Shown: positions 50,250 to 58,750 of the stretch, piece after piece
How positions within the stretch are numbered: the stretch's first letter is position 1
Layout of the letters: every line of letters starts with the position of its first letter
From: Marinobacter sp.
GTDB taxonomy: Bacteria > Pseudomonadota > Gammaproteobacteria > Pseudomonadales > Oleiphilaceae
Assembly: GCA_014359475.1 (NCBI GenBank)
Contig: JACIZI010000010.1
Location: 1 to 64,000 of the forward strand
DNA: 64,000 nt
Reading direction: 5' to 3'
The notes under the pieces: generated by a model
What the model was told of the DNA's origin: nothing
The model's input: only the letters and a program-made list of their open reading frames with translations
Databases searched by the model: none
Position numbers and translations under genes: made by a program

Positions 50250-51320
50250 ATGCTCTGGATTATTCTTGCCATCATTGTGTTTATTGTTGCCGCAACCCTG
50301 CTGCTGTTCCGGTATGAGGACCTGTCTTACCTGGACCGGGAGAATTACCCGGTAAAGGATGCAATGCCCAGTGAGGCCAACCGAGAAGTTCTGAGGCGCA
50401 TCCGCGAGCTGGGGCAATACTCGAAAAACCTGCGCGGCAAAGCACGGCTGATGGCCCTGCGAGAAATCATGGATAAGGTAAGCGAAGGAATCGAGCTGGC
50501 CTCCGAATTCCGCCAATGTGAGTCTCCCCGTGGTGAATGGGTTCTCGCCCCGGGCTGCGATACCCGCCGCCGTATTCTGTACATTCATGGTGGTGCCTGG
50601 GCGGCTGGCAGCCCGAAAAGCCATCGGACCATTACCGACCGGTTATCACAGATTGCCGGCGCAGCGGTATTTGCGGTGGACTACCGGCTGTTGCCGGAAA
50701 ACCGGTTTATGGATGGTGTCCGGGATTGTCGCGAGGCTTATCAATGGCTCCTGAACCACGGACCCGACGCTGCCGGGCCTGCAGACTTCATGGTGGTCGC
50801 CGGGGATTCTGCCGGTGGCAGTCACGCCCTGGGACTGATTGCCTGGATTCGGGATAACGGTCTGCGCCAGGTCGATGCGGCCATCGCTTTCTCACCATCC
50901 ACCGACCTGACCCTCACCGCGCCAAGCAACCGCGGCAACATTGATACGGACCACATGCTTGGACCTGTTTTCCGCGGCTTGTCGAAAGTTCCCCTGCCGG
51001 TCATCTGGTGGACCACCCTGGCGGTATTCCGGGTCTCTCCCACCAGTCCTGTCGCCTCGCCATTGCGCGGGAACCTGGAGAACTTGCCACCAACACTCAT
51101 CCAGGTCAGTGATTCCGAGATGCTGCTGGACGATGCCCGGCGTTATGCGGCACGGGCCAGAGCAGCAGGCTCTCCGGTTACCCTGCATATCTGGCCTGGC
51201 ATGGTGCATGTATGGCAGATATTCGTGCCGCAGCTTCCGGAAGCCGAAGAGGCTTTTGACGACATAAAGGCTTTTCTGGCGCAACTCGAATGCCAGGGCA
51301 ACGATCGGGCTTCAGCCTGA
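50250..51320 (+). CDS. membrane-anchored alpha/beta hydrolase, hormone-sensitive-lipase type
   Basis: A 356 aa esterase. Residues 2-22 form a membrane anchor. The oxyanion motif HGGAWAAGSP, the nucleophile in VAGDSAGGSHAL, an aspartate in SDSEMLLDDARRYA and the histidine in GMVHVWQ make up the family IV catalytic set. The natural ester is unknown. It lies end to end with the beta-oxidation cassette that begins at 51381 on the opposite strand. It resembles arylacetamide deacetylase-type esterases. Confidence 0.87.
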   Translation: MLWIILAIIVFIVAATLLLFRYEDLSYLDRENYPVKDAMPSEANREVLRRIRELGQYSKNLRGKARLMALREIMDKVSEGIELASEFRQCESPRGEWVLAPGCDTRRRILYIHGGAWAAGSPKSHRTITDRLSQIAGAAVFAVDYRLLPENRFMDGVRDCREAYQWLLNHGPDAAGPADFMVVAGDSAGGSHALGLIAWIRDNGLRQVDAAIAFSPSTDLTLTAPSNRGNIDTDHMLGPVFRGLSKVPLPVIWWTTLAVFRVSPTSPVASPLRGNLENLPPTLIQVSDSEMLLDDARRYAARARAAGSPVTLHIWPGMVHVWQIFVPQLPEAEEAFDDIKAFLAQLECQGNDRASA

Positions 51321-51380
51321 GCTCACCCGGAGGATCGAGACAGTCCTTGAGCGCCTTGTGGTAAATGCGCTCCAGTCGCC

Positions 51381-52163
51381 TCAGCGGGGTGCCATGCGGA
51401 TGGCACCATCCAGGCGAACGCTTTCTCCATTGAAGTAACCGTTGGTCACCATCAGCTCAACAACCGAGGCAATCTCATCCGGCTCACCCAGTCGTTTCGG
51501 GAAAGGCACTGACGCTGCGAGCGCCTCCTTTACGTTATCCGGCAGTCCGTGCATCAAGGGAGTATTGATCAGCCCGGGCATGATGGTATTGACCCGCACA
51601 CCTTCATTCATCAGGTCCCGGGCCATGGGCAGAGTCATGCCTACCACACCTGCCTTGGAGGCAGAATACGCCGCCTGGCCAACCTGTCCGTCCTGGGCGG
51701 CAACAGAGGAGATGTTGACAATGACGCCACGCTCACCATCTTCCATGCCATCCAGGGTCAGCATCCCGGCAGCGCTTTTGGCGGCACAGCGGAAACTGCC
51801 GATCAGATTGATCTGAATGATCTTTTCGAACTCAGACAGGGGAAAGTGCTTGATTTCACCTGTCTGCTTGTCTCGACTGGCGGTCTTGTGGGCGTTACCG
51901 GTACCAGCGCAATTCACCAGAATGCGCTCCTGACCGATGGCCGCACGGGATTTTTCCAGACCGGCATCAACGGCCTCGTCGGACGTCACGTCCACCTTGC
52001 AAAAGACACCACCCAACTCGGTCGCGATGGCTTCACCACGTTCCTCGTTGAAATCAAAAATCGCCACCTTGACACCGGAGGCCGCAAAGCGACGGGCCAC
52101 TGCCTCACCAATGCCGGACGCACCGCCGGTGATCACCGCATTGACAGAAGAATCGAGCTTCAT
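51381..52163 (-). CDS. SDR-family 3-hydroxyacyl-CoA dehydrogenase
   Basis: A 260 aa short-chain dehydrogenase with the NAD motif GGASGIGEAVARRF near residue 14, NISSVAA and YSASK. An acidic residue after strand 2 (FDFNEERG) suggests NAD rather than NADP. The length and GVIVNISSVAAQDGQVGQAA resemble HSD10-type 3-hydroxyacyl-CoA dehydrogenases. It is the last gene of the cassette, 133 bases after the acyl-CoA dehydrogenase. The cassette has a second SDR at 55745. Confidence 0.87.
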   Translation of the reverse strand: MKLDSSVNAVITGGASGIGEAVARRFAASGVKVAIFDFNEERGEAIATELGGVFCKVDVTSDEAVDAGLEKSRAAIGQERILVNCAGTGNAHKTASRDKQTGEIKHFPLSEFEKIIQINLIGSFRCAAKSAAGMLTLDGMEDGERGVIVNISSVAAQDGQVGQAAYSASKAGVVGMTLPMARDLMNEGVRVNTIMPGLINTPLMHGLPDNVKEALAASVPFPKRLGEPDEIASVVELMVTNGYFNGESVRLDGAIRMAPR

Positions 52164-52296
52164 AACATTTCCTTATCTGTTCTATATCTGAATCTGATTT
52201 GTTTAGCCGGGAAGAGACGACACCCTGGCTGAACCCCGCAGACAGGTTAAATGCAGCCACCCGCAGGGTCCTTCGGTAGTCGCCCGGCTTCGCCCG

Positions 52297-53427
52297 TCAC
52301 TCCGCAGGGGTGGCAGCGAAGCGTCTCAGGTGGTACTCGCGGCTGCCGTAGAGAGAGCCGAAGGCGGAGAGCTGGCGAAAGTAATGGCCCACGTCGAGCT
52401 CTTCCGTCACACCGATGCCGCCGTGAAGCTGGACAGCCTGCTGGGCGACAAACTTGCTGGCCTGCCCCAGATAGGCCTTGGCTGCGGACACAGCGCGCCG
52501 TCTTACCGCGGGCTCAGTGCTTTCCACGCGCACACTGGACATCATCACCATCGAACGTGACTGCTCGACTTCGATGAACATATCCACCAGGCGATGCTGC
52601 AGCACCTGGAAACTGCCGATCGGCTTGTCGAACTGCTTACGCATCCGCAGATACTCCCGGGTGCGCTCAAGTAGTGCATTCATCGCGCCCAGAGCCTGAG
52701 CGCAGGTGGCAGCGGTGGCATGATCGAGTGCGACATCCAGGGGCGCAAAGCCTTTGCCAGTCTGGCCTATCATCGCATCAGCGCCGACCCGGAGCTGATC
52801 GATCCGGATATCCGCTGCATAGCCGCCGCCCATCACAGGGTAGGGCTTGAGCTCGAGACCGGCGGATTGTGGATCAATGGCGAAAAGGCTGATCCCGTCC
52901 GCGTCATGATCGCCGCCGGAGGTGCGGGCGCTGACAATCAGAGTGGTCGCGTTGGGTGCGTTCAGCACGCATTGCTTGTGCCCGCTCAGCACATAGCCAT
53001 CGCCATCGGCTTGCGCGCGCGTGGTGCAGTAGGCCGGATCCTCGCGGGAATCAGGCTCCGCCCAGGCTACGGCAAACTGCGCCTTGCCTTCGGCCAGCTC
53101 GCCAAGCAGATCCGTATCCGCTTCACACAGGCTCAGCAGGCGGCCCGGCAGCACGGCACCGGCAATGTAGGGTTCCAGCACCATGCCGCTGCCCAGTGAC
53201 TCACAGATCTGTGACACGTCGAGCGCGCTACCGCCGAGTCCGCCGGCCTCTTCAGGCAGTGACAAGCCGAGCCATCCCAACTCTGCCATCTGCGACCAAA
53301 GCGTGGAATCACAATGGCCGGGAAGCTCAAGCGTGGATTTGTAGCGCTCGAAGCCATAGCCCTTGGTGGCAAACTTGTCCGCGCTTTCGCGTAGCATTTT
53401 CTGTTCTTGGGAATAAGAAAAGTCCAT
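52297..53427 (-). CDS. acyl-CoA dehydrogenase, probable beta-type subunit
   Basis: A 376 aa FAD-enzyme fold. It has RKQFDKPIGSFQVLQHRLVD and QLHGGIGVTEELDVGHYFRQ, a form typical of one subunit of heteromeric acyl-CoA dehydrogenases of steroid and related side-chain pathways. The canonical catalytic glutamate position near the C-terminus reads LYGSREYHLRRF, with no EGT motif. It starts 25 bases after the neighbouring dehydrogenase, so a two-subunit enzyme is likely; this is inferred from family knowledge. Confidence 0.88.
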   Translation of the reverse strand: MDFSYSQEQKMLRESADKFATKGYGFERYKSTLELPGHCDSTLWSQMAELGWLGLSLPEEAGGLGGSALDVSQICESLGSGMVLEPYIAGAVLPGRLLSLCEADTDLLGELAEGKAQFAVAWAEPDSREDPAYCTTRAQADGDGYVLSGHKQCVLNAPNATTLIVSARTSGGDHDADGISLFAIDPQSAGLELKPYPVMGGGYAADIRIDQLRVGADAMIGQTGKGFAPLDVALDHATAATCAQALGAMNALLERTREYLRMRKQFDKPIGSFQVLQHRLVDMFIEVEQSRSMVMMSSVRVESTEPAVRRRAVSAAKAYLGQASKFVAQQAVQLHGGIGVTEELDVGHYFRQLSAFGSLYGSREYHLRRFAATPAE

Positions 53428-53452
53428 AACGGTGTCCTTGCGATTGTGCGCT

Positions 53453-54607
53453 TCAGAGCTGCAGCAGCAGCTTTGCCAGTACGTTTTTCTGAATTTCGTT
53501 GGTGCCGCCGTAGATTGAGCTTGCCCTCAGGAAGTTATAGCGCTGCGTGGCACCGGCAAACACCGGGTGCACGTCTTCAGCGGGAGAGAGCCAGGGCAGA
53601 GCACCGAGGCCGCCGAGCTCCATTTGCGCTTCGGAGATGGCCTGTTGCAGCTCGGTACCCTTGATCTTGAGCCCGGAGGACTCGCTACCGGGAGGCTGCC
53701 CCTTGGCGACGCGGTCAAGTGTACGCAGGTTGGTGTATTCAAGAGCCATCAGATCGACTTCCAGCGTAGCCAGGCGGCGCGTCACAACAGGGTCCTGGCT
53801 CAGCACCGGATCATCGGCCACGGCTTCATGCAGACGACCCATCTGATAGTAGCTGTCGGCCACGCCGGCGATGCTGGTCCGCTCGTGGGTGAGCAGGTAC
53901 TTGGCGATCGTCCAGCCCTGCCCTTCCTCGCCCACCAGGTTTTCCGCCGGGACGCGCACGTCGGTGAGGAAAACCTCGTTAAGGTGATGGTGCCCATCGA
54001 TAGTGGTGATCGGCCGGATCTCGATTCCCGGTGTGGCCATGTCGATCAGCAGGAACGAAATACCCTTCTGCTTTGGCCCGTCGTTACTGGTGCGGACCAG
54101 GCAGAATATAAAGTCGGCCCAGTGTGCCTGGGTCGTCCAGATCTTCTGGCCGTTGACAATGTAATGATCCCCTTCCCGTATGGCCCGGGTTTTGAGGGAG
54201 GCCAGGTCCGACCCTGCGCCTGGCTCTGAATAGCCCTGGCACCAGAATTCCTCGCCCCGCGCGATCGGCGGCAGATAGCGCTGCTTCTGCGCCTCATTGC
54301 CGTAGCGCATCAACACCGGCCCGAGCATGGACAGGCCGAACGGACCGCATGGCGGCGCACCGGCCAGAGCCCTCTCGGTGTCGAAGATGTACTGCTGGGT
54401 AGCGGTCCAGCCGGGGCCGCCGTACTCCTTGGGCCAGGTGTAGGCGAGCCACCCCTTGGCTCCGAGTTTGCGTTCCCAGGCAAACTGTGTCTCCTTATGG
54501 CTGGGAATGCCGATGGCCGGGCCCACCTGCTGCGGCACGTTGTCGCGCATCCAGGCACGGACCTCGGCACGAAACGCCTGGTCTTCGGGTGAAAAGTCAA
54601 GGTTCAT
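53453..54607 (-). CDS. acyl-CoA dehydrogenase, probable alpha-type subunit
   Basis: A 384 aa acyl-CoA dehydrogenase with FWCQGYSEPGAGSDLASLKT, GQKIWTTQAHWADFIFCLVR and the C-terminal SIYGGTNEIQKNVLAK. The residue at the classical MCAD catalytic-Glu position is Gly here, so the base must lie elsewhere, as in heteromeric enzymes. It is coupled to the 376 aa partner downstream (25 bases) and follows the alpha/beta hydrolase by 38 bases. Confidence 0.9.
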   Translation of the reverse strand: MNLDFSPEDQAFRAEVRAWMRDNVPQQVGPAIGIPSHKETQFAWERKLGAKGWLAYTWPKEYGGPGWTATQQYIFDTERALAGAPPCGPFGLSMLGPVLMRYGNEAQKQRYLPPIARGEEFWCQGYSEPGAGSDLASLKTRAIREGDHYIVNGQKIWTTQAHWADFIFCLVRTSNDGPKQKGISFLLIDMATPGIEIRPITTIDGHHHLNEVFLTDVRVPAENLVGEEGQGWTIAKYLLTHERTSIAGVADSYYQMGRLHEAVADDPVLSQDPVVTRRLATLEVDLMALEYTNLRTLDRVAKGQPPGSESSGLKIKGTELQQAISEAQMELGGLGALPWLSPAEDVHPVFAGATQRYNFLRASSIYGGTNEIQKNVLAKLLLQL

Positions 54608-54645
54608 GGAAACTCCTTTTTTAACATAGTGAATAGCGCAGGCCT

Positions 54646-55533
54646 TCAGCTTACCGCGGGCAGCTTACGGCGCAGAAAGTCAATAACGGCATTACTGAAC
54701 ACATCGTTGCGGTCGCCGGCAACCATGTGGCCGGCATCCTGCACATCAAACAACTCGGCATGCGGGATCAGTTTCTGCAGCTCCCGCGCGCCTTCTGCAC
54801 TGACCACGTCGCTCGATCCGCCCCGAACCAGCAGGGTCGGAATGTGAACGCCCTGCGCGGCCTGCTCGCGACGTTCCTGCTGTACCAGCGACTCGCCGGC
54901 GGAAGAACGCGTAGCATGATCAAGAAAGCGCGGATCCCAATGCCAGTACCAGCGCCCGTCGTCACGCTGCCGCAGGTTCTTGCGCAAACCGGCTGTCCTG
55001 CGCGCCTTGCGATGCGGGTTGTAGGCAGCCACGGCCTCCGCTGCCTCCTCGAGGCTGGCGAAGCCGTCGGTATGGGCGCTCATAAAATCCAGCACCCGTG
55101 CCACCCCTTCCGGCTCAAGCCGGGTGGCGATATCGACCAGCACCAGGGCGCGCGCGAAATCAGGCGGCCCCTCGCCGATGGCCAGCAAGGAGGTCAGGCC
55201 GCCCATTGAGGCTCCGACCAGCGCCGGCGGCGAATGGAGTGAGGCGCACACGCAAGCCAGATCGGCAACCAGCGCATCGCCGCTGTAGTCGCCGTCCGCT
55301 GCCCATTGACTGTCGCCGTGGCCCCGGGCATCCAGGGCGATGGCCAGATAACCCGCCTCTGCGAGCCGTAATGCGGTGCTGGCCCAGGCATGGTGTGTCT
55401 GGCCGCCACCATGCAGTAACAGGACAGGCGGGGCATCGCTCTCGCCGGCGGCCTCCGCCGCTATACGCAAGCCGCCGGCACCGGTGAACTCCAGTGGGCG
55501 CAGCGGAGAGGTATTCGGTTGGTTATAGTCCAT
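54646..55533 (-). CDS. alpha/beta hydrolase
   Basis: A 295 aa soluble hydrolase. LLLHGGGQTHHAW supplies the oxyanion hole, GASMGGLTSLL the nucleophile Ser, and DAGHMVAGDRN the catalytic His. It could release a carboxylic acid from an ester, or act as an acyl-CoA thioesterase, to feed or drain the cassette. It is the first gene after the internal terminator, whose stem ends about 30 bases upstream of this ATG. Confidence 0.85.
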   Translation of the reverse strand: MDYNQPNTSPLRPLEFTGAGGLRIAAEAAGESDAPPVLLLHGGGQTHHAWASTALRLAEAGYLAIALDARGHGDSQWAADGDYSGDALVADLACVCASLHSPPALVGASMGGLTSLLAIGEGPPDFARALVLVDIATRLEPEGVARVLDFMSAHTDGFASLEEAAEAVAAYNPHRKARRTAGLRKNLRQRDDGRWYWHWDPRFLDHATRSSAGESLVQQERREQAAQGVHIPTLLVRGGSSDVVSAEGARELQKLIPHAELFDVQDAGHMVAGDRNDVFSNAVIDFLRRKLPAVS

Positions 55534-55555
55534 AATATCTCTTCAGCAAATCAGC

Positions 55556-55584
55556 AAAAAACCAGGCCGGCGGTGCCGGCCTGG
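55556..55584 (-). terminator. strong terminator inside the beta-oxidation cassette
   Basis: On the minus strand CCAGGCCGGC-ACC-GCCGGCCTGG, a perfect 10-base stem with a 3-base loop, is followed by six Ts. It lies 160 bases after the SDR stop and only 22 bases before the alpha/beta hydrolase ATG. It is among the clearest rho-independent terminators in the window. Confidence 0.88.
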
Positions 55585-55744
55585 GTCCACAGTGAGCGGT
55601 TCACCAACTCATGCAGGCACCACTCTTTCTTGCGGAGCCTGAATCCGGTGGCAATGAATGTTCAGTCGCCGTCGCGAAACACCAGGAACGCTTCGTTCAT
55701 CCGGAATGACAGATCCGGAGTCCGCTTCATGTTGTGCATGCCGC

Positions 55745-56569
55745 TTACATCGAGAAGCCGCCGCCGCAGATCAGTGTCTGACCGCTAACGTAGTTGGACT
55801 CAGGTGTACAGAACAGGTACACGGCCCCGGCTGCCTCGGCCGGTGTGCCGCCGCGGCCCAGAGGCACCATGGCTTCCATATTCCTGAGCAGGTCCGGGTT
55901 GACCCCGACCTTGATCTTGCGACCTTCGATGTCAATGCTTTCGTCCGAACCGGCCATCGCCTCGGTGAGCCGCGTCTTGATCAGGCCAAAGGCCACGCAG
56001 TTGACGTTGATCTTATAGCGCCCCCATTCCTTGGCCATCGCCTTGGTCAGGCCGATGACTGCCGCCTTGCCGGCCGAGTAGTTGGCCTGACCGGCGTTAC
56101 CGCCGGTGCCGGCGAGCGAGGAGATGTTGACGACCTTGCGAAACACTTCACGCCCTTCACTTGCTTCCTTCTTGGCCTGCACGCGGAAATACTCGGCGGC
56201 GGCACGAAGGATCTGGAACGGCGCAGTCACATGCACATCCATAATGGCGTGCCACTGCTCGTCGGTCATCTTGTGGATGACATTGTCCCAGGTGTAGCCG
56301 GCGTTGTTGACAATGATGTCGAGGCCGCCCAGCTGTTCGATCGCCGTATTGACGAAACGCTCGGCGAAGCCGGACTCCGTCACGCTGCCGGCGCAGGCTA
56401 CGGCCTTGCCGCCCGCTGCCGTGATCGCCGCGACGGTTTCTTCCGCCGGGCCGGCATCGAGATCGTTGACGACGACACTCGCACCCTCAGAGGCGAGTTT
56501 CAGGGCAATTTCGCGGCCGATACCGCGTCCCGAGCCACTGACAATGGCTACTTTTCCTTGCAACTTCAT
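55745..56569 (-). CDS. SDR-family (3R)-hydroxyacyl-CoA dehydrogenase-like
   Basis: A 274 aa short-chain dehydrogenase with VSGSGRGIGREIALKL, NNAGYTWDNVIHKM, NISSLAGTGGNAGQANYSAGK and a long loop near the C-terminus. With the MaoC pair directly upstream it probably oxidises the (3R)-hydroxyacyl-CoA that those hydratases make. It is 44 bases downstream of the MaoC gene and is the last gene before the terminator. Confidence 0.88.
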   Translation of the reverse strand: MKLQGKVAIVSGSGRGIGREIALKLASEGASVVVNDLDAGPAEETVAAITAAGGKAVACAGSVTESGFAERFVNTAIEQLGGLDIIVNNAGYTWDNVIHKMTDEQWHAIMDVHVTAPFQILRAAAEYFRVQAKKEASEGREVFRKVVNISSLAGTGGNAGQANYSAGKAAVIGLTKAMAKEWGRYKINVNCVAFGLIKTRLTEAMAGSDESIDIEGRKIKVGVNPDLLRNMEAMVPLGRGGTPAEAAGAVYLFCTPESNYVSGQTLICGGGFSM

Positions 56570-56613
56570 GCTGAGTCCTTGATTTTGTTGTATTGGAATC
56601 TGAAAGGGGTGAT

Positions 56614-57033
56614 TCAGGCCAGTGCCACGAGCGCCTCGCCGGCCAGCTTGATTTCCCCCTTGTCATCAATCACGCCAATCTCCAGCCGGGCCAGCGCTTC
56701 ACCGCCGCGCTCGGTGAGTTCGGCAATCTTGCCGGTGCAGGTCAGCCTGGCGCCGATCGGGGTAATCGCGGCAAACCGCACCGAAACGTGGCGCAGATGT
56801 GTCTGCGGGGCCCACTGGGTCAGGAAACGGCCAAGATACGCCATCGACAGCATGCCGTGAGCGAACACGTCCGGCATGCCGGCCGCCCTGGCGAAATCGA
56901 TGTCTATGTGGATCGGGTTGTGATCGCCCGAGGCTCCGGCAAACAACGCCAGCGTAGTGCGCGTGATGGGCGGGAGCTTCAGCGGTGGCAGTTCCTGGCC
57001 AACCCTGACTTCGTCACGATGAGGGATCTTCAT
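56614..57033 (-). CDS. MaoC-like hydratase, catalytic subunit (HadB type)
   Basis: A 139 aa hot-dog protein with the (R)-hydratase catalytic motif FAGASGDHNPIHIDIDFAR (Asp and His of the hydratase 2 motif). Alone it lacks the N-terminal half of fused MaoC enzymes. That half is the preceding gene, whose stop overlaps this start by four bases. The two are expected to form a heterodimer hydrating trans-enoyl-CoA to (3R)-hydroxyacyl-CoA. Confidence 0.9.
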   Translation of the reverse strand: MKIPHRDEVRVGQELPPLKLPPITRTTLALFAGASGDHNPIHIDIDFARAAGMPDVFAHGMLSMAYLGRFLTQWAPQTHLRHVSVRFAAITPIGARLTCTGKIAELTERGGEALARLEIGVIDDKGEIKLAGEALVALA

Positions 57034-57488
57034 GCCGACTTCTCCTGTGGGTTACGCACGACGAGGACGCTGCGGGCCTCGACGACGGTCTTGCCCTGGG
57101 CATCCCTGATCAGTGAATCCTTGACGATGAACTCCAGCGCGCCGCCCTTCTTGCTGTAAATGTCGCTGATTCTGGCCTCGACGCTGACAACGTCACCGGC
57201 ACATACCGGCGCGTGGTAGGTAAAGCTCTGCTCGCCGTGCAGGATGCGTTCGATCGGCACACCAAGGGTTTCAAGCAGCGTTGTTGTCGTGCCCGCGTCG
57301 AAATCAGCGCCCATCAGAAAAGTGGGTGGTGCGGGCAGGCTGCGATAGCCTGCGGCCCTGGCGGCCTCCTCGTCGAGATACTCGGGGCGGGTCTCGCCGA
57401 TGGCCTCGGCAAAAAAACGCAGGCGCCCCTTTTCGACCTCGAAGGTGACGACTGGCAGTTGCAGGCCGATGTGTCGGGTATCAATCAT
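57030..57488 (-). CDS. MaoC-like hydratase, non-catalytic subunit (FAS1-like N-terminal type)
   Basis: A 152 aa hot-dog protein of the MaoC N-terminal/HadA type: VEKGRLRFFAEAIGETRPEYLDEEAA, APPTFLMGADF and HGEQSFTYHAPV. The catalytic Asp/His pair is absent. This subunit normally forms the substrate tunnel for its partner. It overlaps the catalytic-subunit gene by four bases and follows the thiolase gene by 32. Confidence 0.9.
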   Translation of the reverse strand: MIDTRHIGLQLPVVTFEVEKGRLRFFAEAIGETRPEYLDEEAARAAGYRSLPAPPTFLMGADFDAGTTTTLLETLGVPIERILHGEQSFTYHAPVCAGDVVSVEARISDIYSKKGGALEFIVKDSLIRDAQGKTVVEARSVLVVRNPQEKSA

Positions 57489-57520
57489 GTCGCTCTCCAG
57501 TCCAGGATGCCTGGTCCATG

Positions 57521-58702
57521 CTAGGATGCCTGGTACATGGTGACCACACAGGCACCGCCCAGGCCCAGATTATGCTGCAGGGCTACACGGGCACCGTCGA
57601 CCTGGCGCGCTTCAGCCTGGCCACGCAACTGCTGAACCAGCTCGGTGCACTGGGCCAGACCGGTGGCGCCCAGCGGGTGACCCTTGGACAGCAGGCCACC
57701 GGAGGGATTGGTAACCACGCGCCCGCCGTAGGTGTTGTCGCCGTCCTCGACCATCTTCTCGCCGCCCCCTTCCGGTGCAAGCCCAAGCGCTTCGTAGGTC
57801 AACAGTTCGTTGGTGGCAAAGCAGTCATGCAACTCCACCACATCCACATCCCCGGGGCCAATGCCGGCGGCCTCGTAAACCTGGTTGGCTGCGGCGCGCG
57901 CCATGTCGCTGCCGACCAGCTGCATCATATTACGCGCCTCGAAAGTGCTCGGCGTGTCGGTAGTCATTGCCTGCGCAACGATGGTCACGCGCGCGTCCAG
58001 ACCATGTTGCCTGGCGAAGGCCTCCGAGCAGACAATCGCAGCAGCAGCGCCGCAGGTGGGCGGACAGGCCATAAGGCGCGTCATGGGCCCGATCAGCACG
58101 GGAGATGCCATGACATCTTCTACCGTCACTTCCTTGCGGAACAAGGCGACGGGGTTGTTCACAGCATGGCGGCTGGCCTTAGCGCGGATCTTTGCGAACG
58201 TCTCGGCACGGGTGCCGTATTTATCCATGTGGGCCATGCCGGCGCCCCCGAAGTAGCGGATGGCCATGGGAGTGTCCGGATGACCCACCAGCTCGTTACA
58301 CACCTGATCAAATGCTTCAAAGGGCGTGGGCCGATCGTCAAAATAGCTGCCCAGCGCGCCGGGCTTCATCTGCTCGAAGCCCAGCGCGATTACGCAGTCC
58401 GCAGCGCCGGAGGCCACCGCCTGACGTGCCAGAAAGAGGGCGGTCGAGCCGGTGGAGCAGTTGTTGTTGACGTTGACGACGGGAATGCCGGTCATTCCGA
58501 CCGGGTAAAGTGCCCGTTGGCCACAGGTGGAATCACCGTACACATACCCCACGTAGGCCTGCTGTACCTTGTCGTAGTCCAGGCCGGCGTCGGCCAGCGC
58601 GCGGCGCGCGGCTTCCGCGCCCATGTCATAATAGGGCGCGGAAGCGCCAGGCTTGGCAAAGGGCACCATACCCACGCCTGCAACAACGGCGGGATTTTTC
58701 AT
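57521..58702 (-). CDS. thiolase, SCP-x/lipid-transfer type
   Basis: A 393 aa thiolase of the SCP-2/acetyl-CoA acetyltransferase-like branch. The nucleophile is Cys82 in NNNCSTGSTALF. The other active-site elements are GHPLGATG and Cys385 in GGACVVTM. Both cysteines are kept, so it should perform real thiolysis, unlike the steroid retro-aldolases of the same branch. No DUF35 partner protein is visible. It lies between the ligase (48 bases) and MaoC genes. Confidence 0.9.
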   Translation of the reverse strand: MKNPAVVAGVGMVPFAKPGASAPYYDMGAEAARRALADAGLDYDKVQQAYVGYVYGDSTCGQRALYPVGMTGIPVVNVNNNCSTGSTALFLARQAVASGAADCVIALGFEQMKPGALGSYFDDRPTPFEAFDQVCNELVGHPDTPMAIRYFGGAGMAHMDKYGTRAETFAKIRAKASRHAVNNPVALFRKEVTVEDVMASPVLIGPMTRLMACPPTCGAAAAIVCSEAFARQHGLDARVTIVAQAMTTDTPSTFEARNMMQLVGSDMARAAANQVYEAAGIGPGDVDVVELHDCFATNELLTYEALGLAPEGGGEKMVEDGDNTYGGRVVTNPSGGLLSKGHPLGATGLAQCTELVQQLRGQAEARQVDGARVALQHNLGLGGACVVTMYQAS

Positions 58703-58750
58703 TGATTGTTCTCCATGCGGTAGTTGAAAACTGACGGTCAGATCGTCGCG

